In this document: one piece after another, positions 1 to 7,500 of the stretch
How the letters are laid out: each line of letters starts with the position of its first letter
How positions within the stretch are numbered: position 1 is the stretch's first letter
Notes under the pieces: model-generated
Databases searched by the model: none
Seen by the model: only the letters and a program-made list of their open reading frames with translations
What the model was told of the DNA's origin: nothing
From: Bacillota bacterium
Lineage (GTDB): Bacteria; Bacillota; Clostridia; Lachnospirales; Lachnospiraceae
Reading direction: 5' to 3'
NCBI GenBank assembly: GCA_023421505.1
Contig: JAEZTJ010000060.1
Location: 1 to 11,091, forward strand
Length of the DNA: 11,091 nt
Translations under genes and position numbers: made by a program

Positions 1-190
1 AAGCCATTCGCAAAGGTTTTGCTACAGTTCCAGTAGTACTTTCAAATAAAGTGGCATATTTATCTTCAATCTTGTTCCACGGAATCATTTCTGATTTTTT
101 AATCCACTTGTTCTCTGGATCAAGCTTTAATCCCATGGGTTGGTTGAAATCGGTTAAGTTTTGCTGTTTATTTCGATTTTTCTTATACAT
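1..190 (-). CDS. IS5/IS1182-like transposase, N-terminal part (runs off window)
   Basis: This frame is open from an ATG at 190 to the window edge, about 63 codons with no stop. It begins MYKKNRNKQQNLTDFNQPMG and continues with the same residues as the complete transposase at 1260-2708, apart from a few changes such as AEMIPWNRIE becoming SEMIPWNKIE. It holds the first half of the DUF772-type N-terminal domain, including the segment TTGTVAKPLRMA. An AGGAAG lies eight bases upstream of this ATG, the same spacing as in the intact copy. A second ATG two codons earlier is too close to that site. Whether the rest of the gene is intact cannot be seen. Confidence 0.8.
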   Translation of the reverse strand, partial: MYKKNRNKQQNLTDFNQPMGLKLDPENKWIKKSEMIPWNKIEDKYATLFESTTGTVAKPLRMA

Positions 191-294
191 ACTCATCACT
201 TCCTGTAAGGTTTTTTGAAAAAAAACAGTGTTTTCCTTGCATTAAGTATAGCAGAAAATGCCAGTAATTTCAGCATTTATAAGGATTTTTGTGT

Positions 295-310
295 TGCTGA
301 GCAGGCATTA
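295..310 (-). repeat. Terminal inverted repeat of IS copy A
   Basis: TGCTGAGCAGGCATTA on the plus strand is the perfect reverse complement of 1236-1251. Both lie at outer ends of copies of the same element and point inwards towards their transposase genes, so they are read as the two terminal inverted repeats of one IS family. The flanking bases are TTTAATACC. Confidence 0.8.
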
Positions 311-816
311 TTTAATACCAAAATATTCGTCAATGGTACTCCATTCAATAAATATTACTGTTTATACCCATCTACTTTCAATTCCCATTTTCCTATTACT
401 TTAATTCCCATATTAACAATCGCAGAGTATTCCATTTAGAATTATAGCATGAGGAGACTTGCCAATTATTGTATATACGGATATATCGTATAAGCTATTG
501 TGTTAAATGGATACTTATCACACCAGTCTTTGTCATTCATACCACTGGTGCGACAATCCTGTATGAGCTCCAACCATTCTTGATCTATACGTCTTGACTG
601 TCTCAGTTTTTTTGAACCAATTGTTCGACTCCTATCAGTGTATTAGTTTGAATAAGGACAGTGACCATAACCGAATGTACCATATGAATCCTAAGTCCTA
701 CATCCTAGAATAGGAGAATCATCACTCTTGTACAAGGATTATCTTATGTATTTGAGCGTATTAGTTTCTCTGAGTAGCACAATTTTAATAATGATATAGT
801 TTATCTAATTTGTCTA
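311..816. other. Decayed intergenic stretch with an IS66 fragment
   Basis: No intact gene is visible in these roughly 500 bases. They hold the IS66 TnpA remnant described separately (466-642). On the minus strand, 436-356 also has a 26-codon ORF (MEYSAIVNMGIKVIGK...) with no clear ribosome binding site, which I regard as chance or a remnant. A GTATTAGTTT motif occurs twice (around 640 and 759). A small palindrome TCCTAGAATAGGA lies near 703. No strong terminator with a T-run follows the orphan immunity gene. The stretch reads as DNA worn down by repeated insertions and deletions between two IS copies. Confidence 0.5.
466..642 (-). pseudogene. IS66-family TnpA (accessory protein) remnant
   Basis: A minus-strand frame open from 642 to the TAA at 466-468 encodes SKKLRQSRRIDQEW followed by LELIQDCRTSGMNDKDWCD and KYPFNTIAYTIYPYIQ. 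The pattern E-W-x-x-L-I-x-x-C-R-x-S-G-M-x-x-x-x-W-C is the signature of the small TnpA/OrfA accessory proteins of IS66-family elements, which have a helix-turn-helix-like N-terminus. After the WC the sequence diverges and stops early. There is no start codon or ribosome binding site, and neither TnpB nor TnpC follows. It is therefore a short fossil of an IS66 insertion, with no expected function. The family call rests on motif recall only. Confidence 0.6.
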
Positions 817-1191
817 TCATTTTTTAAACTCAACTTTATCCTCTTGGAGGTTCCCTTCATATTTACATAATACACTATATAACTGGTTCCTAAATTCTAA
901 ATACTTATTATAATATTTATCGTCAAAATGATCCTCAATGTATTTAGTAAGTATTTCCAATAACTGTCCATCATACATTTCTCCTTCAAAAGGATTTTTT
1001 TGCAATATATCCCATGCCAAAGGAATAGCAATGTCTGGATAGACTTCATGTCGTATCATTCTGGATAAATCTAAAATATTTAAGTCACATATTGGTTTAT
1101 TTAAGATATCAATATACCATTTATCTAGAGGGCATTCATTTTTTAATTTTCTAACGTCTACATTCTTAATTTCTGCTATGTTATTATTCAT
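817..1191 (-). CDS. Orphan CdiI-type immunity protein
   Basis: This 124-residue soluble protein has no signal peptide or membrane segment. Residues about 40-85 read LDLSRMIRHEVYPDIAIPLA then WDILQKNPFEGEMYDGQLL. The order L-S-R-M-I-R, then IPLA-x-x-I-L-x-x-N-P-F, then E-G-x-x-Y-x-G-x-L-L, matches the contact-dependent growth inhibition immunity proteins grouped as CdiI-type (CdiI_3-like by recall). Such proteins bind and neutralise the C-terminal toxin tip of a CdiA, Rhs or LXG protein in the cytoplasm. The ATG at 1191 is preceded by GGAGG at 1205-1201 with nine bases of spacing. It overlaps by one base the TAA of a truncated upstream frame (1191-1235). The upstream toxin has been cut away by an IS, so the gene is an orphan. 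It may now depend on read-through or on an IS-borne promoter. Confidence 0.75.
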   Translation of the reverse strand: MNNNIAEIKNVDVRKLKNECPLDKWYIDILNKPICDLNILDLSRMIRHEVYPDIAIPLAWDILQKNPFEGEMYDGQLLEILTKYIEDHFDDKYYNKYLEFRNQLYSVLCKYEGNLQEDKVEFKK

Positions 1192-1235
1192 TATTGTATA
1201 CCTCCATACGGCTTAAACAAATCTGATATACTATT
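1191..1235 (-). pseudogene. Last 14 codons of a destroyed toxin gene
   Basis: On the minus strand, directly after the IS border, a frame reads NSISDLFKPYGGIQ and ends in TAA at 1193-1191. The final A of this stop is the first base of the immunity gene's ATG (TAATG). The GGAGG that serves the immunity gene lies inside the two glycine codons. A one-base stop/start overlap with an embedded ribosome binding site is the usual layout of a translationally coupled toxin-immunity pair. I therefore infer that this is the extreme C-terminus of the cognate toxin, whose remainder was removed when the IS arrived or recombined. The peptide is too short to name the toxin family. Confidence 0.55.
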
Positions 1236-1251
1236 TAATGCCTGCTCAGCA
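1236..1251 (-). repeat. Downstream terminal inverted repeat of IS copy B
   Basis: TAATGCCTGCTCAGCA lies eight bases beyond the transposase stop codon and is the exact inverse of 295-310. It marks the border between the IS and the toxin-gene remnant. Confidence 0.75.
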
Positions 1252-1259
1252 GGAGCCGC

Positions 1260-2708
1260 CTAAGCAGTAACTGCATCTGCATATATTTTTACCCAGATGA
1301 ATTTCCGGATTTTAAACCTTGAAAATATTGAAATAAAAAATAAACACAAAAACATTTTTAGTTTCCTGTTGATGTTCATGACCAGTATGGATAGCAAGAT
1401 GGATCCGCGTGTCGTCTCCTCCAACTTTGTTCGGATGAGACCAAGTCCATAGCTACCTTTTGCTAAACTGAATGCTCTTTCCACTTCAACTCGGTCAGCG
1501 TTATCGCGATATTCGCACTTTTTATCGATTACAGCATCTTTTCTTGGTCTACCCAGTGCTGGCCGCCCTGATAGTCTGATATTCCGCTCCTTGCAGTAAG
1601 CCAGATTGTTTCGATTTCGGTAGATTTTATCTGCGAGTAGTCGCTCTGGATAGTGACCTGTACATTGCTTGTATCGTTCAATCACATCAGCAAGAACTTC
1701 GCTTTCATTGTAAGCGTCAAAAGATATCTTCTCAATTCGTCCATATCCATCGACGATGCTGAGATCAAGCTTTGCTCCGAACTCTACCTGCGCTTTGGAT
1801 TTACCACGTACAATCGGTCGGATGTATGGTTGACTGATGCTGACAATTCGGTTTTCAATGGTATGGATTTGATTATCATACATGAATTTTTGCTGTTCAT
1901 AGACCTTATCCAGCACCTGTAGAAGTTTAAGTTCCTTCTCGTTCAGTACGATACCTTGCGTTTCAAGCTGATTGAGGTAACCACGATCTCGACGGATATA
2001 CTGCAGCTGCTGACGAATTGCTTTTCGGATTTTAAGTGTGGTGCGCTTTTTACTTCTCGCCAACTTAAGATAATCGCGTCTGGCCTTTTTACGGTATGTC
2101 CGCGGTTTATCAAGGTTCTCACGTAAACAGATGGCATCAATGATTCCCTCCAGTTTCTCGCGGGTTTCATTTAGAAGATTGATATCCTGTGGAAACTCGA
2201 TATTCTGAGGAGCACAAGTTGCATCAAGAATTAGAGTCCCCTTGTTGCCTTCCTGTGTGTCGCGGTCTCCGTCAGTGCCACCATCGGAAGTTGGCTGATC
2301 ATCATCGTCATCACCTTTTAGGATGATTTCATTGATATCCATCAGGATATTTTCCGTCAGTCGTTTTCTGAACTCCACTAAAAGTGAAGGTGCAAAAGGT
2401 GCTCCCAACTGGAAGCCAGGTAATCCGATGAAATACTGGAAATATGGATTCTCCTGAAGCTGTTCTACCAGAGTACGGTCAGAAAAATCATACTCTTTTT
2501 GAATCATGAGAGAACCTAATGCCATTCGTAAAGGCTTGGCCACAGTTCCAGTTGTACTTTCAAATAATGTAGCATATTTATCTTCAATCCTGTTCCATGG
2601 AATCATTTCAGCTTTTTTGATCCACTTATTCTCTGGATCAAGCTTTAATCCCATGGGTTGGTTGAAATCAGTTAAAGTAAGTTGTTTATTTCGATTTTTC
2701 TTATACAT
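1260..2708 (-). CDS. IS5/IS1182-like DDE transposase
   Basis: This protein of about 482 residues catalyses cut-and-paste movement of the surrounding element. Numbering is from the ATG at 2708. Residues about 45-120 form the DUF772-type N-terminal domain (PLRMALGSLMIQKEY, then TLVEQLQENPYFQYFIGLPG). A very acidic linker follows at about 132-154 (GDDDDDQPTSDGGTDGDRD). The RNase H-like DDE catalytic domain follows, with candidate residues D162 (LILDATCAP), D360 (LLADKIYRN) and E410 (VEVERAFSLAKG). A basic insertion at about 205-240 separates the first Asp from the rest. The ATG at 2708 has AGGAAG eight bases upstream. The frame can be extended to a TTG at 2726 or an ATG at 2714, but both sit on or too near that site. 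The frame is intact, so the element may still be active. The assignment to IS5 versus IS1182 is tentative. Confidence 0.85.
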   Translation of the reverse strand: MYKKNRNKQLTLTDFNQPMGLKLDPENKWIKKAEMIPWNRIEDKYATLFESTTGTVAKPLRMALGSLMIQKEYDFSDRTLVEQLQENPYFQYFIGLPGFQLGAPFAPSLLVEFRKRLTENILMDINEIILKGDDDDDQPTSDGGTDGDRDTQEGNKGTLILDATCAPQNIEFPQDINLLNETREKLEGIIDAICLRENLDKPRTYRKKARRDYLKLARSKKRTTLKIRKAIRQQLQYIRRDRGYLNQLETQGIVLNEKELKLLQVLDKVYEQQKFMYDNQIHTIENRIVSISQPYIRPIVRGKSKAQVEFGAKLDLSIVDGYGRIEKISFDAYNESEVLADVIERYKQCTGHYPERLLADKIYRNRNNLAYCKERNIRLSGRPALGRPRKDAVIDKKCEYRDNADRVEVERAFSLAKGSYGLGLIRTKLEETTRGSILLSILVMNINRKLKMFLCLFFISIFSRFKIRKFIWVKIYADAVTA

Positions 2709-2790
2709 GTTCATCACTTCCTGCAAGGTTTTTTGAAGAAAAACAGTGTTTTCCTTGCATTAAGTATAGCATAAAACGCCAGTAATTTCA

Positions 2791-2816
2791 GCATTTATAG
2801 GCATTTATAGGCATTT
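2791..2816. repeat. 10-bp tandem repeat in the IS leader
   Basis: GCATTTATAG occurs twice back to back (2791-2810), followed by a partial third copy GCATTT (2811-2816). Copy A has only one GCATTTATA here (273-281). The extra unit is therefore a local slippage event in copy B, just inside its degraded end. Confidence 0.8.
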
Positions 2817-2822
2817 GCGAGT

Positions 2823-2838
2823 TATTGAGCACTAATTA
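2823..2838 (-). repeat. Degraded upstream inverted repeat of IS copy B
   Basis: Bases 2823-2838 match the end of copy A (295-310) at 11 of 16 positions. The central TGAGCA block and the outer ATTA are kept, while the GGC tip reads CTA. The damage coincides with the junction to the IS256 remnant. It suggests an imprecise rearrangement here and may hinder further transposition of copy B. Confidence 0.5.
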
Positions 2839-3883
2839 ATTACTTTACGAAACTGACGGTTCAATCCCTCAATTATATTAGTCGTGTACATTATTCTCCT
2901 GATGTCTTCTGTGAATTGATAGAAGGGTGAAATGACATCCCAGTTCATCTCCCAGTTGCTGATAGCATACGGATATTTTTTACCCAAATTTCTTTTATTT
3001 GTTCCACCTCTGCTAATGCCACGTCCTGTGTAGGAGCTTTATAAACAGCTTTGAAATCAGATGCGAATTTCTTGATATCTTTATAAGATACATATTTGAA
3101 GGAATTGCGAAGCATGTGGATGATACATCTTTGTACCTCTGCATGTGGAAAAGCAGCATGAATGGCATCTTTAAAGCCTGTTAAGCCATCTAAACAGAAG
3201 AAGAGTACATCCTGAACACCGCGGTTTTTAGGTCATTAAGCATACCAAGCCAGAATTTCGAGGATTCATTTGCACCAATAGTAATGCTTAAAATATCCTT
3301 GCTGCCATCAATTGTTACTCCAAGAACAACGTATGCAGCTCTGTTAAGAATCCGCCCATCCTCCCGAATCTTATAGTGGATGGCATCCATAAAAACAAAT
3401 GGATACATAGGACATAGCGGGCGCGACTGCCACTCCTTGACCTCCGGGATAATTCGATCGGTGATCTTACTGACCATTTCTGCTGACAGCTCAATTCCGT
3501 AGATATCCTTTAGCTGATCATGAATATCCCGGGTTGTCATTCCTCTGGCATAAAGAGAAATCACTTTTTCTTCAATACCAGAGATATCTCTCTGATACTT
3601 AGGAATGATCTTGGGTTCGAAATCTCCATTACGATCTCTCGGAATCTCAATGGGAAACTCACCATACTGGCTCTTAACTGTCTTTGTGGAATAGCCATTT
3701 CGTTTGTTGTCTATCTCAGCCTCGCTCTTATCGTTTTTAGTCTATAGAAGTATCCAACTCTGCTTCAAGAAGTTCCTGGAGCATATCCTTAAAGCTGTCT
3801 TTGAAGAAGGCATAGATGTCCTGAATGGTAGTAATGTTGTTTTCTGAGATTATCTGTCGTAATTGTTCTTTTGCTATCGACAT
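2832..3883 (-). pseudogene. IS256-family (mutator-type) transposase, frameshifted and truncated
   Basis: The gene begins at the ATG at 3883 (MSIAKEQLRQIISENNIT) with AAAGGA seven bases upstream. It reads through about 350 codons in several frames. Frame one ends at a TAA at 3739-3737. Homology resumes in a second frame (NDKSEAEIDNKRNGYSTK, then VSLYARGMTTRDIHDQL-type residues and FMDAIHYKIREDG) up to a TAG at 3192-3190. A third frame carries GVQDVLFFCLDGLTGFKDA, and a fourth carries SNWEMNWDVISPFYQF and TTNIIEGLNRQFRKV. The three catalytic positions (D in FMDAIHY, D in CLDGLTG, E in IIEGLN) survive in separate frames. The breaks fall at A-runs (T5 at 3734-3738, T5 at 3225-3229, T6 at 2976-2981). 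The protein normally runs about 50 residues past QFRKV; here it ends in the neighbouring IS. Confidence 0.85.
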
Positions 3884-3973
3884 AAAAGGTTCCTTTCCAA
3901 TAAGAATTCATACCCGTATTCATACCAGAAAAGGACTATTATTTACCACAGACACAAGATTATTTACACTACC
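2839..3973 (-). mobile_element. IS256-family element, truncated at its 3' end
   Basis: A transposase gene of the IS256 family lies on the minus strand, with a leader of about 90 bases. The leader starts near GGTAGTGTAAATAATC (reverse complement of 3958-3973), which resembles the GTGTAAA-type ends common in IS256 elements. I take 3973 as the approximate outer end. The element stops at 2839, where the end of the IS5-like copy B begins. The last 50 or so transposase codons and the far inverted repeat are missing. Together with the frameshifts this makes it immobile unless helped in trans. It sits about 80 bp downstream of the immunity gene at 4057-4500. Confidence 0.7.
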
Positions 3974-4000
3974 AAAAATATGGTTCTACCCTTTTGTAAT

Positions 4001-4028
4001 TATAAATACTTTTATATTGGTATTTATA
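4001..4028 (-). terminator. AT-rich hairpin downstream of the immunity gene
   Basis: TATAAATAC at 4001-4009 and GTATTTATA at 4020-4028 form a perfect 9-bp stem with a 10-base loop. It lies about 30 bp after the immunity gene's stop. No T-run follows on the minus strand and the stem is AT-rich, so it would be at best a weak terminator or an RNA-end stabiliser. Confidence 0.3.
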
Positions 4029-4056
4029 AGTTCATTAACTTGATGTATTCTTTTTA

Positions 4057-4500
4057 TTATACTAAGTTTTCTATAATTTTAATTGTTTTTTGTAATTTTT
4101 CTAGTTCATTCAGATAACCAAACTCTCTTTTGCTGATGATATTGATAAATTGAGTTGATCCATTATATATACTATCTTTTAATTCAGAGAATGTTGTCTG
4201 AAATGTTAATATTTCAATAGGACTGATTTTATTATTAATAAACCTCAATGAAACGTTACTACCTTCTTTATAGCATTCAATGTAAAAAGGACCATCCATG
4301 AAAAATAACTTAAATTTACATCTCTTTTTATAATTATTTTTTATTATATTTTCATTCCACATATTTAAAGCTAATATCGGGAAATCATGCCATCCATTAT
4401 CAGGAAAGGTAGTATTATTTACAATAACATAAAATGTAGAATAAATATTTTTACTAGTTTCATAATAAACAAAATCGTCCTTAAAAATTAATTGAAGCAA
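4057..4500 (-). CDS. Probable cognate immunity protein of the Rhs toxin
   Basis: This is a 147-residue soluble protein without a signal peptide, membrane segment or recognised catalytic motif. Residues about 25-50 read VIVNNTTFPDNGWHDFPILA then LNMWNENI, followed near 67-75 by FFMDGPFYI. The pattern F-P-x-x-x-W-x-D-F-x-x-x-x-L-x-x-W with F-M-D-G-P recurs, by recall, in small proteins encoded after polymorphic toxins; I cannot attach a firm family number. It starts at a TTG at 4500. No ATG lies near the N-terminus, and AAGGAGG (4512-4506) sits five bases upstream, overlapping the Rhs stop codon. This tight coupling is the classic layout of an immunity gene following its toxin. Its role would be to bind the Rhs C-terminal domain in the cytoplasm and protect the producer and its kin. 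Function is inferred from position more than from sequence. Confidence 0.7.
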   Translation of the reverse strand: MLQLIFKDDFVYYETSKNIYSTFYVIVNNTTFPDNGWHDFPILALNMWNENIIKNNYKKRCKFKLFFMDGPFYIECYKEGSNVSLRFINNKISPIEILTFQTTFSELKDSIYNGSTQFINIISKREFGYLNELEKLQKTIKIIENLV

Positions 4501-4505
4501 TTAAA

Positions 4506-4513
4506 CCTCCTTA
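4506..4513 (-). promoter_or_regulatory. Strong RBS overlapping the Rhs stop codon
   Basis: On the minus strand TTAAGGAGG runs through the Rhs TAA stop, giving a near-perfect Shine-Dalgarno site for the TTG start at 4500. Ribosomes finishing the toxin can reinitiate directly on the immunity gene. Confidence 0.75.
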
Positions 4514-7500
4514 ATCTAATGGGTAAGCAGTTTCGATAACATAGTCTTTAACATTTACCCACATTTCAATAACAATATCATAAGTTTTAGAGAATCCCCT
4601 AACCAGTATTCGTTCTCCTTGAGTTGTTATTTTTTCACATGAACCGTATGCTTCTTTTATTGCTTTATTTATTGCCTCAGCTGTCATACCATAAAAAACG
4701 CCTTTATTACCATTAGGATCTCTTCTATTCCCATTTGATGTATGCCCAGATACTATGTGTTCCATATCGATTGTCAATTTCTTTATTGAAGGTAAATTTA
4801 CAGGTTTCTTTTTAAATAAACTTGTAAATCCACTCCAAGCATCTGCCACTTTATCTCCTAACCAACTAGCCCCATCAACTATTTTTTCTCCAACCCATGT
4901 AGCCCCATTAATAATACCCTCTGCTGTTGCTTTAGCTGCTTTAGTAAGTGCTTTACCGGCAATAACGGCTCCATTATATATTGCTACTCCTCCATCATGA
5001 ATGGCTTTTTCCCCCGCCGGAGATATTAAATATTCATACGTAACATATATTACAACACCAGTTGCATATACCAATGCCACTTCAGGATTTAATAATGCCA
5101 AAGCTTCTGGACCGTTTCCACTAGGATCATTATAGATAAGTGGATTGTTATAGCAATAGGAATATAGATTTAATGAAAGTGGATTATCTATCTGCCCTTC
5201 ATAGGTATCCTCATTGATGAATCTGCCTATGCTTGGATCATAATATCTAGCTCTAAGATAATACAATCCTGTCTCCTGATCATATACCTCTCCGGCGTAT
5301 TTAAACGGATTACTTACGGTCTCATTGCTAGTCAGTATATTTCCCCATTCATCATATTCATAATTATTAACCACATTTCCGTTTCTGTCAACTATCTGGA
5401 TAACATCCCCATGTCCATTATATAAATAATAATACTCTCCGCCACTTACATCTTTTTTTGATAACACTCGATCAGGGCCCCAGACATAATTGGATGTGAT
5501 CGCGCTTGAATTTTGTGCTTCTGCTACAAGATTGCCTGATTGATTATACACATAGGAAGTATAATTTGTACCTGTTTGCTTCTTTGCCCTAAGCCCATCT
5601 GCATAGTAGCTCATACTGGTAGTATTACCATTAATTGTCGTTGCACTGAGCTTATTCTCAAGATCATAGGTATAACTTCTGCCAGACATATTAAGCTCTA
5701 AGTTAAGATCTGGACTGTTTTTGGTCTGACGGTTTCCTCTTAAATCATAGGTGTAGGTAATATTCCTTCCGTTTTGAGGGCGTATTTCAACTAACCGGTT
5801 TAATTTATCATATACATAGGTTTTCGTCGTTTTTCCATCATTAATAGATATAATATTACCATTTGCATCATATGAATATGTATACTGGGATAATACCGTA
5901 CTTCCCCTCTTATTAGAAACGGAAGTCATTCTGCCTAACGCATTATATTTATACTCACTGGTAAGAACTGCACCATTGGCAAGAACCGGATAGGTTATTA
6001 TTTTTAATTTTCCATCAGGATAATAGTCATAGGTAGCGTACTCATTATTGGATGATGTTGCAGCCTGTAACCCATTGGTCTGGACTCTTGTCAGTCTTCC
6101 GTATGTGTAGCTGTAGTTTGAGTAGAAATATTTACTGCCAACTCCAACACCCAAGCTCTTAAGCTGTCCGATGTTATCATACTGCATATTCTGGACTGAA
6201 GCTATACAATTGCTGCCAGATACATTCTTTTGAATTGGCAGACCCATAGTATTGTATTTATAAGTATTACTCGTTGCTAATGTTCCCTTAAGATACAGCC
6301 ATTCCTCATCATATCCATATGGATTGCTGTAGCCGTATTGATGATTTATGTTTGAGGTTCCGTCAGGGCTTACCTGTATACTATCTACTAGACGGTTCAA
6401 ACCATCGTATGTATTGGTTAAGGTGCTTCCGTTTCTGTCTGTGATTTTAGCATTTAAGCCAATGTTATTATAGGTATACCTAGTTGTTGATGCAGAAGGA
6501 TCGGTTTTACTGATCAGACTGCCCAATTCATTATAAGATTTTGTATAAAGGGGTATTGAAGTGGTACTGTAGGTATTTTCTTTCAGACTGATACCTGTTA
6601 TTTCTCCCAGGACATTATAATTAACACTTGTTATATGGCTTTCTGCATCTTTTACTTCGATTATTCTGTTTAATTCATCATATTTGTATCTCTCGGTATA
6701 TCCATCCTCATTCAGATTTCTTTTTGGATCGGTATAGGAAACAAGATTACCTGAAATATCATAAGTATATAATTCCGATAATTCACCACTTAAATTTGGC
6801 CAATTTTCATAGACATTTTTTGAGACGGGTCTTCCAAACTGGTCATAATTTACTATTACGCAATCTTCCTTATATGTATTCGAGTTAATATTAGCCCTAT
6901 AATTTGCTATATTTGCCTTGGCTACAAAGAAACTAACCGTTCTATTATTCCGAAAATCATTACCACTTACATATAATCCATAAGCATCCGTAATCTCAGC
7001 AGCTTGCCCCCAGACATTATATGATTGGGTTATTGTATAACCCTCCGCATTCGTTGACGCTGTTATTCTCTGATTACTGTCATAGCTGTATTTAGAATCA
7101 ATGATATATTTCGTGCCATCGTATTTTTGAGTCTGTCTCAGATTACCATATTCATCATAAACAGTGATTAATTGATTATAATAAGATGTGACATTCGTAT
7201 TTTTATTCGTATAGGTTTCATTAGATCTTACGACAGTTCCGCTTACACCACTATGGATTCCATCATAATAATTATCCGTATAATCGGCATATCCACCATC
7301 TTCATAAACATAATTCAACACTACAGAGTAGGCCTCATTCGTGAATATTCTGGTATAATCAGGGTATTGAATTTTCACGATTCTCCCCATGTTATCATAT
7401 GTATAAGATGTTTTCTTGTTCGCATTATCGGTTTCACTGCTAACCAGGCCTAACAGCATATTATAGGTATAGCTTACCTTTATCTGTGCACTTTTACCCT

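Larger units (their letters stand above)
1..310 (-). mobile_element. Partial IS5/IS1182-like element, copy A (5' end only)
   Basis: This is the 5' end of an insertion sequence that continues beyond the left edge of the window. Bases 1-290 align closely with about 2517-2810, the matching end of the complete copy B. The match includes the start of the transposase gene, the AGGAAG ribosome binding site and the untranslated leader. The outer end carries TGCTGAGCAGGCATTA at 295-310, the exact reverse complement of the 16 bases at the other end of copy B (1236-1251). This fixes the element border near 310. The two copies have many scattered substitutions, so they are related but not recent duplicates. 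Copies A and B have the same orientation and flank the orphan immunity gene. Confidence 0.85.
1236..2838 (-). mobile_element. IS5/IS1182-like insertion sequence, copy B (complete)
   Basis: The element is about 1.6 kb and holds a single long transposase gene. Its left end is the 16-base repeat TAATGCCTGCTCAGCA at 1236-1251, identical to the inverted end of copy A. Its right end at 2823-2838 is a degraded version, matching at 11 of 16 positions and differing mainly in the three tip bases. TTAA occurs at both outer borders (1235-1238 and about 2836-2839) and may be the target duplication or target preference. The two flanks do not belong to one interrupted gene: one is IS256 transposase sequence and the other the end of a toxin gene. 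A deletion or recombination has therefore occurred since insertion. Confidence 0.75.

Noticed and set aside
215..439. A 74-codon plus-strand frame in the left region
   Set aside because: It begins inside the leader of IS copy A, crosses the IS border, has no ribosome binding site, and its composition looks like translated non-coding DNA.
1653..1922. Plus-strand frame opposite the IS5/IS1182-like transposase
   Set aside because: It is a shadow of a well-supported minus-strand gene. The same applies to the frames at 1943-2170 and 2506-2736.
3825..4117. Two overlapping plus-strand frames around the IS256 leader
   Set aside because: They lie antisense to the transposase start and the immunity gene end, lack ribosome binding sites, and resemble no known protein.
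6628..7453. Several plus-strand frames rich in Ile, His and Tyr opposite the Rhs gene
   Set aside because: These come from reading YD-repeat codons on the reverse strand and have no start signals.
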